A DNA stretch of 64,000 bases, from assembly GCA_902604855.1 (NCBI GenBank), contig CACLAF010000001.1, positions 1-64,000 of the forward strand, read 5' to 3'. The stretch comes from an uncultured SAR86 cluster bacterium (lineage in GTDB: Bacteria; Pseudomonadota; Gammaproteobacteria; Magnimaribacterales; Magnimaribacteraceae). This document shows positions 54,393-64,000 of this stretch, one piece after another (position 1 is the stretch's first letter; each line of letters opens with the position of its first letter). The notes under the pieces were generated by a model that saw nothing but the letters and a program-made list of their open reading frames with translations, did not search any database and was not told where the DNA came from. Made by a program: the position numbers and the translations under genes.

Positions 54393-55625
54393 TTACTTTT
54401 TAAGTCTATTACTATAAACAACTTCTAACTGATTAACCCACTTAGAAGCCAAATCCCTTCTATCAAATCTACTGACTGCCAAAGCTCTTGCTTTATAGCC
54501 TTTGGCTTTGAGTTCTTGACGATCATCTGCTGCCTCTTCTAATTTATCTGCAAAAATTAAAGGATCATCAGGAGGTATACAAAAACCACAATCATTTTTC
54601 TTAATCAATTCTGCTAACCATCCGGGGTAGTTATTTAGAACTGGTATTCCAGCTGATATGTAATCAAAGAATTTATTGGGTGAGGTACCATAATAGAATA
54701 CAGGTATATTGGCCAAGACCTGTAAACCTATGTCGGTAGATGCCATTAAACCAGCTAATTGAACTTTATTTACAGGATCGTGAAATACTATATTATCCAA
54801 ACTTTCTTGATTTGCTCTTGCCATCAGAGATGATTTAAGTCTTCCTTGGCCTATTAGCATGAACTTTATATCCTCTCTACCTCTTCGTTTAATTTCTTTG
54901 GCAGCATCTAAGATAGAATCTAACCCATTTGCAATTCCATGAGTTCCAGCAAAAAGCGCTAGAAAATCGCTCTCTTTAATATCTGGAGGTCTCCATTTCT
55001 CGACTTGCTGATTGAAAATATCTAAATCACATCCATTAGGGACCAGACTTATTTTATCCTCATTCACTCCTCTTTTTTTAATTCCTTCCAACATGCCCGG
55101 AGATAGAGCAATAATATGATCAGCAGAATAATAACTCAACCATTCAAGAAATGACATTAATGATAGAATAAGAGGGTTTGAAATTACTCCCATAGCCTTT
55201 GGAAGTTCTGGCCAAAGATCTCTTACTTCAAAAACGAAAGCTTTTTTTAATATCCAACTCGAGACAATGCCTGGTATGCCTGAAGTTAATGGAGTAGAGG
55301 TAGAAAAAATTAAATCATATTTTTCAGAAAATAATAACCGTAACCCTTTGAATGCATACAAAATAAATACTTTTGTTCTCTTGATAAGATTATCTTTATT
55401 GGCATAGTTTAAGTCGAATTCAATTACATCTATTCCGTCAACAAAACCTCTTCTTTTACCATTACTAAAAGGTTCTTTTAAACCTGTATCTGAACCTAAA
55501 TAACTTCCACATACCATAATCACCTCGTGTCCTTGTTTGATTAAAGACTGGGCCATGCTATAAGATCTTATTGCGGTAGAGCCCTTAGGAGAAGAAAAAT
55601 GTTGATGAAAATATAAAACTTTCAT
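54393..55625 (-). CDS. Glycosyltransferase family 4 (WbuB-like)
   Basis: A protein of about 410 residues with the GT-B fold. MKVLYFHQHFSSPKGSTAIRSYSMAQSLIKQGHEV begins the acceptor domain; the donor domain contains FAGTHGIANGLDSILDAA, then KFFDYISAGIPVL. ATG at 55625 is preferred, because it overlaps the upstream heparinase-family stop codon (ATGA) and GGAG precedes it; an ATG at 55634 is in frame. The family transfers a sugar to a lipid-linked intermediate; donor unknown. Confidence 0.85.
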   Translation of the reverse strand: MKVLYFHQHFSSPKGSTAIRSYSMAQSLIKQGHEVIMVCGSYLGSDTGLKEPFSNGKRRGFVDGIDVIEFDLNYANKDNLIKRTKVFILYAFKGLRLLFSEKYDLIFSTSTPLTSGIPGIVSSWILKKAFVFEVRDLWPELPKAMGVISNPLILSLMSFLEWLSYYSADHIIALSPGMLEGIKKRGVNEDKISLVPNGCDLDIFNQQVEKWRPPDIKESDFLALFAGTHGIANGLDSILDAAKEIKRRGREDIKFMLIGQGRLKSSLMARANQESLDNIVFHDPVNKVQLAGLMASTDIGLQVLANIPVFYYGTSPNKFFDYISAGIPVLNNYPGWLAELIKKNDCGFCIPPDDPLIFADKLEEAADDRQELKAKGYKARALAVSRFDRRDLASKWVNQLEVVYSNRLKK

Positions 55626-57469
55626 GAACTCCATTTAAACTCGGTTCTAAAGATTCCAGGTTTAGTTATCTCAACCTCCATAACAGGAACTTTCTTTTTT
55701 TTCATGTAAAACAATGAAGACCAGCCCTCTACTATTTCAGCTCGAACGATATTAACATCTGAATTAATTGTTAGCGTATTAGATCCATCTGATAATTGAA
55801 AGCATTCTCCATTTTCGATTAGTGACCAGGAATGATCTAGTAATCGCCATCTAATAACTGCTTTATCATCAAAGCCACTTACTTTATCAATAATTTCAAG
55901 TCTATTCTCATTTAAAGAAACTTTTCTAGAGTGTTCAACTTTCTTAAAGTCTTTGTAACTTGCAAAGCACTCTACTCCTCCTTCAGAAGATTTTATAACG
56001 GATAGATTTTTTGCATTTAACCAATTTCCGTACAAAAATCTTCCTAACTTTGGCATCTGATCTCTATCATCAAATTGAACAGTATTATGACTAATAGTTC
56101 CGCTAAAATAATTATGCAAATCAGTTGAAGAACTGTAACTATAAGTACCAGCGTCAGATAAATAATTTAAACCCTTTGCCCAAAAATCTATATGCATTGC
56201 ATCTGACTGACTAGGCCTAAACCTAAACTTAGGAAATTTAAAAATTACTTTACTATTATGGCTACGCATTATCTTATAACCTCCACAGTCAAAGTCACAA
56301 TTTTCATATGATAGAGATTTAGATTCTTTATTTTCAACACCTAACCAAGCGAGATGTAAGTCCCATAAACCTTTTTCAAGGTATGCTGATTTGTTTATAA
56401 ACAAAGATGAAGCAAGATTTACACATGGCCTATAGTCTCCATAATCACTGTCTGTTAATTGCAACAAAAGAGAACCGTCATTTGCACCTAGGTTTGGGAC
56501 TTCACCAGTCAAAGGACACACCATTTGATATAACCAGTTAGTTGCTAATGTGGCATTTTGATAAAACACAGAGGTAAACTCTTTGAGGTTAAGCTTTTCT
56601 CGCCAGATTTCACAAATTGAAAGTGTGTCCAGCATCATGCGATGGTAGTTTAAGGAATATTGACTAAAGCTCCCATCTTTTTCTATCAACTTAGAGACCC
56701 TTTCATTCAATAATTTACGGCCAATTCTTTCATAACTTTCTCCATCCCTAGCTCCAAGATAATTTAGCCAACTTCCACCCATGAAAAGAGCAGCAGCTTC
56801 TGAAGTGCCATGATTATTATCTTGTGCAATTGCGTAGTTTATTGTGGGAGCTATTCTCTGTAGATGTAATCTTATGAGATCTTGAAGGCCTATTAACGAT
56901 TCTTTTTCTTGTCCAAGTATTAGACTAGCGCAACAAAGATTGATTACTCGTATGGAGGCTTCCTGGCCACATTTCCAGTTTAGACCAAGATAGGGAGGAT
57001 TTTTCTCCAACCAATCCGTTAGCCATATATTTAAGCGATCCAATGAATCTTGATCACCTTGACTGGCGCGTTGTGAAAAAGCAATAACCCAATTCATTCT
57101 GGATTGTTCCCATATTAATTTTATATCGCCTCTCGATTCGTCAAAGTCAGATAATTTCCACCATGAAATTAATCTGGAATCAGATTTATTTTCATCCAAA
57201 GGGTTGCTTAGCCAATTTGGTATAGTGCCATTTAAATTTACCCTAATGTGACTAAAAATATTGCTAGAAGTATCCCATGCTGATGTGGCATAAAGATCAA
57301 TGTGCTTTAATTTTGCTTTACTAAAAAATGGTCCCTTTGGAATTTCGTTCTTAATAAAACAAACAGGATGCAATGAGAAATATAATAATAATCTGTATGA
57401 AATTACAAATAGGCAATTTTTTAAACCCAAAGCGAAAACTGTATTTACTTTGGAAATGAATAGTTTCAT
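55622..57469 (-). CDS. Heparinase II/III-family protein
   Basis: A 615-residue protein: an N-terminal alpha/alpha toroid (about 60-330, with NNHGTSEAAALFMGGSWL and YSLNYHRMMLDT) and a C-terminal beta-sandwich starting at ANDGSLLLQL with HIDFWAKGLNYLSDAGTYSY and SHNTVQFDDRDQM. These are the uronate-lyase landmarks. Within glycan biosynthesis clusters, such proteins are thought to modify or trim uronic acid polymers; no clear secretion signal is seen. It overlaps the downstream glycosyltransferase gene. Confidence 0.85.
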   Translation of the reverse strand: MKLFISKVNTVFALGLKNCLFVISYRLLLYFSLHPVCFIKNEIPKGPFFSKAKLKHIDLYATSAWDTSSNIFSHIRVNLNGTIPNWLSNPLDENKSDSRLISWWKLSDFDESRGDIKLIWEQSRMNWVIAFSQRASQGDQDSLDRLNIWLTDWLEKNPPYLGLNWKCGQEASIRVINLCCASLILGQEKESLIGLQDLIRLHLQRIAPTINYAIAQDNNHGTSEAAALFMGGSWLNYLGARDGESYERIGRKLLNERVSKLIEKDGSFSQYSLNYHRMMLDTLSICEIWREKLNLKEFTSVFYQNATLATNWLYQMVCPLTGEVPNLGANDGSLLLQLTDSDYGDYRPCVNLASSLFINKSAYLEKGLWDLHLAWLGVENKESKSLSYENCDFDCGGYKIMRSHNSKVIFKFPKFRFRPSQSDAMHIDFWAKGLNYLSDAGTYSYSSSTDLHNYFSGTISHNTVQFDDRDQMPKLGRFLYGNWLNAKNLSVIKSSEGGVECFASYKDFKKVEHSRKVSLNENRLEIIDKVSGFDDKAVIRWRLLDHSWSLIENGECFQLSDGSNTLTINSDVNIVRAEIVEGWSSLFYMKKKKVPVMEVEITKPGIFRTEFKWSS

Positions 57470-57481
57470 TTTAAAGCTGTA

Positions 57482-59626
57482 TCATTGTTTTTGTAATAAA
57501 TTATTTGCTTCAATAGTGATTCGAGCCACCTCAAATATCTCATGAACAGGTATGCAAGGAGATCCAGATTTAACTGATTCAATGAAAGCTTTCGGACAGG
57601 CAGTTTGTCCTTTATCTTGCTTCCAAAGATTAAATTTCTTAAAGTTTTTCCAACCGTAACCATGCAATTTTCTGAAATTATTTAACTGAAGGGCTTTTCC
57701 ATCTGTGAAGACCTCAATTCTTTCTTTAGGAAAACTGGAAGGACCATTTGCCAAGTATAAAATAGAACCAAATGAACCATCCTCGAACCCCAATGTAATT
57801 GAAGATGTATCAGACATGATAGTGCTTGAAAATGTCGATTCCATTGCTCTAGCACTCACTGAGATTATCTTCTTTCCTACAAGAAATCTCATTAGATCAA
57901 TGAAGTGACAACACTCTCCTATTATTCTTCCACCACCTTGTTTTGAATCTTGCGTCCAATGGTCTTGCGGTATGAATCCAGCATTTATTGTCATAACAAT
58001 ACTCTTTGGAGCTTCTACATCGGACAACAGACTGTGCATTTGTAAAATCTGAGGGGAATATCTTCTGTTGAATCCAACCATTAGTTGCACACCCCGAGAT
58101 GAATCAGTTTTGTCATTATATCTGTTGTATGTATCTTCGATTAGAGATAGATTCTCAAAATCTAAAGCCAGAGGCTTCTCAACCCAAATATTTTTATTAG
58201 CCTTAAGGCCATCAACAACATATTTTGGATTTAAGTGGTGTCTCGTAGCAATTACTAATGTATCGATCTCAGGATTATTCATAATACTGTCAACATCAGT
58301 TGAAGCATGTAAAAAACCTTCCTTCTTACCATGTATTACACTATTGATGCCATTAGCAGTTACAAGAGAATGTAAAGAAGCACCTGTACTTCTAAATGCA
58401 GGGATTAGTATTCTTGAAGCATAATTCCCACCACCTATAAATCCTAAGATTGGAGTTTCACCACTAATTGTAGTATTTGTATTAAGCGCAATTGATCGAG
58501 ATAAGCGATCTTTGATATGGGAATTATATTCAAGAATAATGCCCAAATTAGAGGCATTTCCTTTTAATTCTTGATAAGCCTTTGCCGCTTCCGTAAACGC
58601 ATATCTAGAAGAAATGAGTGATCGAACATCAAGTACACCTTTTGAGAGAAGATCTAAAAACGCTTCAAAGTTTCTTTGTTCGGTCCACCTTACATATCCA
58701 ATTGGGTAATCAATTCCTTGGTCTTCATATAAAGAATCATACCTGCCGGGTCCGTAAGAGCAACTTACCTGTAAACTAATCTCTTTTTCATAGAAATCTG
58801 ATCTATCTAGATCTAACCCTACAACTCCTACTAAAATAATCCTTCCTTTTTTTCTACACATTTGAGCGGCTTGCTTTATAAGATCATTTGATTTGGTAGA
58901 TGCAGTAATGATTACCCCATCAACTCCTTGATCTTTGCTGAAAGAATTTGCTTTAGACAAAAAGTCACTTTCCGAGAGAGGGTTATATGTTTCAGCTCCA
59001 AAATCAGCCGCCAGTTTAAGTTTATCTTCATCAGGATCAATAGCCAAAACTCGACATCCATTTGCTCTTAGTAATTGGACGGTGAGTAAACCAATTAAAC
59101 CAGCTCCTGCAACCACAAAGCTCTCTCCTAAAGTTGGTTTAGCGAGTCGTATACCTTGTAGTGCTATACTTCCAACAACTGTAAATACAGCGCAATCATC
59201 TTCCACATTATCCGGAATACGTGCACAAAGATTATTCTTGACCGCGACAATATCAGCATGAATACCATTTGAAACAACTCTATCACCAACTTTGAAACTT
59301 GATACATCTGCGCTCACTTCCTGAACCACTCCCACATTTGAATACCCAAGTGGTATAGGTTGGGATAATTTTGATTTTACGGCTTCATATGTTGTTGTAA
59401 TTCCATCATTAAATGCCTTATCAATAACCATTTTAACTTTCTCTGGTTGTTGCAATGCTTTATTCAGGTATGAAGCCTCTCCAAAGTCTACCAACATCCT
59501 TTCTGTTCCTGTAGAAATCAAAGATAAAGATGTTGCTATCTTTACTGAGTTACTTGAAAGGGCTGGAGCGGGACATTCAACAATCGAAGTTTCACCAGAG
59601 TTGATATCTTGTAATATTTGTTTCAC
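57482..59626 (-). CDS. Bi-domain oxidoreductase (zinc-type alcohol dehydrogenase plus Gfo/Idh/MocA)
   Basis: A 714-residue fusion. Residues about 1-370 form a medium-chain alcohol dehydrogenase-like domain (SFVVAGAGLIGLLTVQLLRANG is the NAD fold), and residues about 385-714 a Gfo/Idh/MocA domain (LGFIGGGNYASRILIPAF; VEKPLALDFENL). Fusions of this order are typical of exopolysaccharide and O-antigen clusters and are thought to act on a nucleotide-sugar or uronate. Start is GTG at 59626 with GGAG about 10 bases away. Confidence 0.87.
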   Translation of the reverse strand: MKQILQDINSGETSIVECPAPALSSNSVKIATSLSLISTGTERMLVDFGEASYLNKALQQPEKVKMVIDKAFNDGITTTYEAVKSKLSQPIPLGYSNVGVVQEVSADVSSFKVGDRVVSNGIHADIVAVKNNLCARIPDNVEDDCAVFTVVGSIALQGIRLAKPTLGESFVVAGAGLIGLLTVQLLRANGCRVLAIDPDEDKLKLAADFGAETYNPLSESDFLSKANSFSKDQGVDGVIITASTKSNDLIKQAAQMCRKKGRIILVGVVGLDLDRSDFYEKEISLQVSCSYGPGRYDSLYEDQGIDYPIGYVRWTEQRNFEAFLDLLSKGVLDVRSLISSRYAFTEAAKAYQELKGNASNLGIILEYNSHIKDRLSRSIALNTNTTISGETPILGFIGGGNYASRILIPAFRSTGASLHSLVTANGINSVIHGKKEGFLHASTDVDSIMNNPEIDTLVIATRHHLNPKYVVDGLKANKNIWVEKPLALDFENLSLIEDTYNRYNDKTDSSRGVQLMVGFNRRYSPQILQMHSLLSDVEAPKSIVMTINAGFIPQDHWTQDSKQGGGRIIGECCHFIDLMRFLVGKKIISVSARAMESTFSSTIMSDTSSITLGFEDGSFGSILYLANGPSSFPKERIEVFTDGKALQLNNFRKLHGYGWKNFKKFNLWKQDKGQTACPKAFIESVKSGSPCIPVHEIFEVARITIEANNLLQKQ

Positions 59627-59639
59627 TTTTTATATACTC

Positions 59640-61595
59640 CTAAGAGATGCTTACGTTGATGAATTGCGCATCCAAATGCTGACGACACCATATTTCTATG
59701 CACATTAAAGAAAAAATTGTATAGGAGGCATCTATCTCTCCCTTATAATTTTTTTCAAGAAGCAACTGAACTTTGTCAGGATTGAAAAGTCCTCTGTTGT
59801 TAAGCGACTTGTTGCTTAACAAATCGTTAACATAATCATGCAATTCTACTTTTAACCACTCGCGTAAAGGTACGCCGAAACCAGTTTTGGGTCTGTAAAT
59901 TATATTTTTTGGTAAATAAGTTTCCATAGTTTTCTTGAATATCCACTTTCCTTCTGTGCCTTTTTGCTTTAAATCATCGGGTATATTTGCCACAAATTCT
60001 ACTAAGCTTTTTGCTAAAAGAGGAACACGAACCTCTACTCCAGCAGCCATAGACATCTTATCAGTGTAGAGTAAGTTATGATCAGTTGTGAAAAACCTCT
60101 GTTCAAGGGCTAAAACCTTATCTAATCCGCTAGAGTTCGAATTAGAATGCTTAAGAAAATCAAGCATAGGTTGTTCTGCAATTTCATCTTTAATTTCATT
60201 CTTAAAATCTTCAGTATAAAGAGTCGTTAGTAATGACCTATCAATCCATCTAAAGTAATTTACTATCCTATCCTCGCCAGTAAGAGAAGAGCCACTAAAT
60301 AGCTTTGCCAGTCGTCTAAAGGTGGTAACCCTTTTATCAAGTTTCCCAGTTAATCTCTCTAAAGTCATTAATAAAGAATTGGGCAAAAATCGCATTTTTT
60401 CATCGAACATAACTGCCTGATGACGTCGATATCCTGTAAAAATATCATCACCTCCGGCACCAGACAAAAGTACTTTCATTCCAGTCGATTTAGCCAATTC
60501 TGATATATAAAGAACATTTAAGGGTGCAGGATCACCTAAGGGTTCATCGAGCATCCAAACCATCTTTTCTAAATTATTGACTAAATATGAAGAATCTACT
60601 TTAACAACCTCTAAGGGGACATTAAGATGTTTCGCAGCGGCAATAGCATAAGGTAGGTCGTTAACTAATCCATCATTGGATGAATTCTGAGTGTCGATTG
60701 TAAAACAAGTTATGTTTGAGTCTATCTCTCTAGCAAAAGCTACCACACTTGAAGAGTCTAAACCTCCCGAAAGAAAAGCTCCCACAGGTGCATCAGATAA
60801 CATTTGATCATGTACAGCTTTTCGTAATTCAGAATCTAATCTGTTTAAGATATCGTAAGTTTTTTTTCTTGGGGTTTTTTTTACAAAATTGTGTATCGGT
60901 AGAGAGTAAAAAGCTTTTGTTTGAATAACTTTACCATTTTTAATAACTTGAACTTCACCGGGATTTTGCATCTTTATCTCAGTATATGGCGTACCTTCGC
61001 CAGGGCACCATTGGTAAGTTAGATAACGATTGAGACTTTTCTTATTAAGGCTTAGTTTGTGACTTCCAACTAATCTCTCCATAGATTTGATTTCGCTTGA
61101 GAATATGAAACAGCTATCTTGATAATAGTAATACAGAGGTTTTATACCAAGAGCATCTCTAGCTAAAATGAGGTTGTTAGATTCCTCATCAAAAATTCCA
61201 AGAGAAAAAATACCATCAAGCATTTCAAAACAATCAATGCCAAATTCTTTATAAAGATTTAATAAAACTTCAGTATCAGTATTGCTAAAGAACTCATAGC
61301 CTAGATTGATTAAAGTTTGTCTTAAACTTGGAAAGTTATATATCTCTCCATTGAAAGTTATTGTCACTTTCTGGTCTTGACAGGTCATTGGTTGATCACC
61401 GGCCGAGCTTAAATCTTGAATAGATAGTCTTGTATGACCTAAAACAATTCCAGATTGAGGTATAGTCTTCACTCCCTGGGCATCAGGACCTCTATGAGAC
61501 AATAGCCCAAGGGCTTCATTAAACTGACCCAAAAAACCCTCATCAAAACGGTCTTTGGTAAGGCTCTTATCTGATATACCTAAAATACCACACAT
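59640..61595 (-). CDS. Asparagine synthase-like amidotransferase (AsnB family)
   Basis: A 651-residue protein. MCGILGISDKS places the N-terminal Cys2 nucleophile of the class II glutaminase; LSHRGPDAQGV and NGEIYNFPSLR follow. The synthetase half has the PPi loop GAFLSGGLDSSSVVAFA (about 260-276) and SGAGGDDIFTGYRRHQA. In surface-glycan clusters such enzymes amidate uronic acid carboxyls; free asparagine synthesis is the alternative. Position next to the bi-domain enzyme favours the glycan role. Confidence 0.88.
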   Translation of the reverse strand: MCGILGISDKSLTKDRFDEGFLGQFNEALGLLSHRGPDAQGVKTIPQSGIVLGHTRLSIQDLSSAGDQPMTCQDQKVTITFNGEIYNFPSLRQTLINLGYEFFSNTDTEVLLNLYKEFGIDCFEMLDGIFSLGIFDEESNNLILARDALGIKPLYYYYQDSCFIFSSEIKSMERLVGSHKLSLNKKSLNRYLTYQWCPGEGTPYTEIKMQNPGEVQVIKNGKVIQTKAFYSLPIHNFVKKTPRKKTYDILNRLDSELRKAVHDQMLSDAPVGAFLSGGLDSSSVVAFAREIDSNITCFTIDTQNSSNDGLVNDLPYAIAAAKHLNVPLEVVKVDSSYLVNNLEKMVWMLDEPLGDPAPLNVLYISELAKSTGMKVLLSGAGGDDIFTGYRRHQAVMFDEKMRFLPNSLLMTLERLTGKLDKRVTTFRRLAKLFSGSSLTGEDRIVNYFRWIDRSLLTTLYTEDFKNEIKDEIAEQPMLDFLKHSNSNSSGLDKVLALEQRFFTTDHNLLYTDKMSMAAGVEVRVPLLAKSLVEFVANIPDDLKQKGTEGKWIFKKTMETYLPKNIIYRPKTGFGVPLREWLKVELHDYVNDLLSNKSLNNRGLFNPDKVQLLLEKNYKGEIDASYTIFSLMCIEIWCRQHLDAQFINVSIS

Positions 61596-61664
61596 AGATT
61601 TATACTCTTTTACAATTAACGAAAATAAACATTGGATGATGTTACATTGGCAATACTGGGAAAT

Positions 61665-62939
61665 CTATAAGGCCTTCTTGAGACTAATTTCATATCTTGT
61701 CCTTATGATTTCTTGCTCACACAAAAGGAAAAAAATAAGACAAAATATATAAGAATCCCATAGTATAGAATTAGTAATGGCCAAGGATAAAAATACCCAA
61801 AAAAGATAAATGTACTTCGAAGATCCCGCTCCCCAAGGCAAGACTTCTTTTAAAGCTAGTATCCAAATTAGTAAGCCAATTAGGCCAAATTGAAGAACTA
61901 GAAGGAAAAAAGAGTTATCTGACCAGATAATCCCTTTGAAACTTGTGCTTTCTACTGTTTTTGCAGGCACACCCCATAAAAAACTTGAAAAGGATTCGAG
62001 CCACATTGTAAGGGCAAGGTATCCTTTTATTATTCTCGGATCATTAAAACCTCCAAACTCAGAGAATCTATTGGATAAATTAAGTTGATTTAAGCTTGTT
62101 AATATTGATTCGCTTCTTGGATCAAGGAAATACAAAATTAAAGTTAGTATTGAAAAAGTTAACACTAAATTTAGGGTATTGGTCTTAGACCTTTTGGTCT
62201 TAGTTTTTTTTGTCTGGATCCTGACTCTTAAAATCTTCCACATTAAGACAAACAACAAAATTATTGCCAATCTAGTAAGGGTTAAGAAAATAGTTACTGC
62301 AAGGAAAAAAGCTATCGTCAATAACAAAGTATGATACAAATAAGGAACCGCATTATTCCTCAATATAGACCAAATTAAAAAGAGTCCTAGGATGCAATGA
62401 TAAGCTGCATACGATGATCCGAGTAGTCCCATCCTTGTAGACTCCCCATCAAAATTGTAGCCCATGCTTAATGTTGAATCTGTAATTATCTGAACATTAG
62501 GAAAAAATATATAACCCATAAATTGAACAGAAGTAATTGTAACGATGGCGGCCAAGATAATTATCTGTATGCTTAAAATAGAAATATGATTTCTGAAGAA
62601 GTAAAAAGCACCAAGACATATGACTACATTAAAAAAATACCTATGAGATGAAGGCAATCTTATCTCATGGACTTGAACAAGCAATGCAAACTCAGACATT
62701 AAAAAACTAAAGGTTAACAAAAAAGTAAGCAATAAAAGATTTAAACGATGTTGACTGGACTTCAAGGCTGACACTAAGTATGTGAGAAAAAAAACAACTA
62801 TAGGAACGACTACGAATAGATTATCACCACCAATTCTTAATCCCGACAACAACCCAAAAAATCCGCTCAAGCCTAAGGTAACAAGTAGAAAGTAAAGAAA
62901 TATTTTCTTAAATAAATCTAAATTTACGTTTAGTTTCAC
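61665..62939 (-). CDS. O-antigen polymerase/ligase-like membrane protein
   Basis: A 424-residue protein with about 11 transmembrane helices and a periplasmic loop at about 300-340 containing NRFSEFGGFNDPRIIKGYLALTMW. A tract KTKKTKTKRSKT near residue 245 is an unusually basic cytoplasmic loop. The layout fits Wzy polymerases or O-antigen ligases, which diverge too much to separate by eye. Start is GTG at 62939. It lies within the glycan cluster. Confidence 0.72.
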   Translation of the reverse strand: MKLNVNLDLFKKIFLYFLLVTLGLSGFFGLLSGLRIGGDNLFVVVPIVVFFLTYLVSALKSSQHRLNLLLLTFLLTFSFLMSEFALLVQVHEIRLPSSHRYFFNVVICLGAFYFFRNHISILSIQIIILAAIVTITSVQFMGYIFFPNVQIITDSTLSMGYNFDGESTRMGLLGSSYAAYHCILGLFLIWSILRNNAVPYLYHTLLLTIAFFLAVTIFLTLTRLAIILLFVLMWKILRVRIQTKKTKTKRSKTNTLNLVLTFSILTLILYFLDPRSESILTSLNQLNLSNRFSEFGGFNDPRIIKGYLALTMWLESFSSFLWGVPAKTVESTSFKGIIWSDNSFFLLVLQFGLIGLLIWILALKEVLPWGAGSSKYIYLFWVFLSLAITNSILWDSYIFCLIFFLLCEQEIIRTRYEISLKKAL

Positions 62940-62986
62940 CAGTTAATTCCTTGGTATTTTATAACTTATGAGATAGAAAAATATGA

Positions 62987-63940
62987 TTAAGAATAATCCT
63001 TTTGAATTTCGCCGTATAAACGATCATAACTTTCATGAACTGATATTATAGTAGAAAAATCTACATATCTTCTTTCATTGAAATTTTTGACCGCTATAGC
63101 GAGTGATTCCATATCGCCGTATTCACATAGAATACAAGCTTCATGTCGTCTGATACAGTTTGTGGCAATAACTGATGTTTTAAAAAATAAAGATTCCATA
63201 ACAGATATAGAATCTCCATCTGTTGATGTGTATCTTATAAAGCAATCACTCTGTTGAATGAGGTAACAAAAATCAATATCTTCTTCAATAATAATTACGT
63301 TATCTGGCAATGATTTGCCAAATTCTTTTGAATAATCTCCAGATGTATCTGAAATAATTAGTATGCTTCCTTCTAAATCCTTAAAAAAGTTAATTAAGTA
63401 TGTAATACCGTATAGCTCTCTATTTTGCTTATCAAAACAAAAGCTATTCGCATTTGTGCAATAAATAATTTTTCCTTCAATAGAGGATAGAATGTCATCG
63501 ACTGTCCGATCTGCGTCAACATTTGGCTCAATAAAGGAGGATAAAGAAATAGAGTTCTGATTAATTCTTAGAGCCTTTTCGATACTTCCCATCCCAACAA
63601 CTGGCTTATGAGAAAATCTTATAGCTAACTGTTCGATTAAATTTAAAAAAGTACCAGAAATACCTACTTCCGCATGGATAGACAGGATCAATTTCTTATC
63701 GAATACATGACACAAAATTGAAATAAAAAACATTGCAAGAGGATTAGAGCCATTAAAATGAACAAATGAAGAATTACAAATAAGAAGCCCTAATCTAAAA
63801 GGATTAAAACTCTTTGTCGAATAAAACTCATACTTGTGAGAATTAAGAAATTTTGAAGCAGCGAGTAACCTAGATACAAAAATAACTACGCCTCCGATAT
63901 TATTGGGTTCAGGTAGCCTTCCAATGATTAACGGATGCAT
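62987..63940 (-). CDS. Glycosyltransferase-like protein
   Basis: A 317-residue protein with a GT-B type layout. IIGRLPEPNNIGGVVIFVSRLL opens an acceptor-type domain, KLILSIHAEVG is the central strand, and FIRYTSTDGDSISVMESLFFKTSVIATNC near residue 240 is the GT4-like donor-binding region with the Glu in VMES. It is shorter than most GT4 enzymes (about 370). The first codon is 60 bases from the window edge, so an upstream start cannot be excluded. Donor and acceptor unknown. Confidence 0.68.
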   Translation of the reverse strand: MHPLIIGRLPEPNNIGGVVIFVSRLLAASKFLNSHKYEFYSTKSFNPFRLGLLICNSSFVHFNGSNPLAMFFISILCHVFDKKLILSIHAEVGISGTFLNLIEQLAIRFSHKPVVGMGSIEKALRINQNSISLSSFIEPNVDADRTVDDILSSIEGKIIYCTNANSFCFDKQNRELYGITYLINFFKDLEGSILIISDTSGDYSKEFGKSLPDNVIIIEEDIDFCYLIQQSDCFIRYTSTDGDSISVMESLFFKTSVIATNCIRRHEACILCEYGDMESLAIAVKNFNERRYVDFSTIISVHESYDRLYGEIQKDYS

Positions 63941-64000
63941 GCTTTGAGCAATAAAAAGAATGATTTTAACCTAAGCTCGAAAGAACAATTTTTTTGAAAG

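Overview
The window looks like a chromosomal segment of a streamlined, A/T-rich marine gammaproteobacterium. The order thrS-infC-rpmI-rplT-pheS-pheT-ihfA-merR-tRNA-Pro is a gammaproteobacterial signature. The low G+C (judged by eye), very short intergenic gaps, and abundance of crotonases, SDRs, CaiB, GST and acyl-CoA enzymes resemble SAR86-type genomes. That assignment is an inference; no rRNA lies in the window.

Layout. 1-13.2 kb: mostly minus-strand genes for acyl-CoA and small-molecule metabolism. They include a translationally coupled pair (a GcvT/DmdA-like tetrahydrofolate-dependent methyltransferase and a MetF-like reductase) followed by a class III aminotransferase, plus GMP reductase, an O-methyltransferase-like protein, a protein phosphatase and an FAD oxidoreductase. 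13.3-18.1 kb: crotonases, MAPEG and membrane proteins and a methyltransferase, ending at the 3' end of guaA. The last 18 bases of guaA are repeated 571 bp downstream, which looks like an old integration scar. 18.1-21.1 kb: guaA-guaB. 21.2-36.5 kb: a catabolic district (SDRs, MFS transporter, hydrolases, PCD, FumC, class II aldolase, Old Yellow Enzyme, HCCA isomerase, type B carboxylesterase lipoprotein, acyl-CoA dehydrogenase, thioesterase, GST, CaiB). It contains a 430-bp intergenic region with a long hairpin and two tandem copies of a structured element. 36.5-43.4 kb: tRNA-Pro(GGG), merR, ihfA and the translation cluster. 43.4-49.6 kb: pdxH, DoxX, a FabH-like synthase, djlA, an OB-fold/thiolase pair, a phosphodiesterase and a short RNase D. 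49.6-64 kb: a surface polysaccharide cluster with two lipid-linked initiating transferases, a 4,6-dehydratase/LegC-type aminotransferase pair, glycosyltransferases, a heparinase-fold protein, a bi-domain dehydrogenase, an AsnB-like amidotransferase and a polymerase/ligase-like membrane protein.

How the genes work together. The GcvT-like/MetF pair could remove a methyl group onto THF and oxidise it for C1 use. guaA, guaB and guaC together interconvert IMP, XMP and GMP. The polysaccharide genes would build and modify an amino-deoxysugar-containing glycan on undecaprenyl phosphate. The items most worth following up are the tandem elements at 33273-33399 whose closing stems differ in sequence but keep pairing; the guaA 3'-end duplication; a thrS leader hairpin with the form of a tRNA-Thr anticodon arm; a PheT lacking its EMAP-type tRNA-binding domain; and infC starting at AUA. 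No CRISPR, transposase, integrase or complete mobile element was seen.
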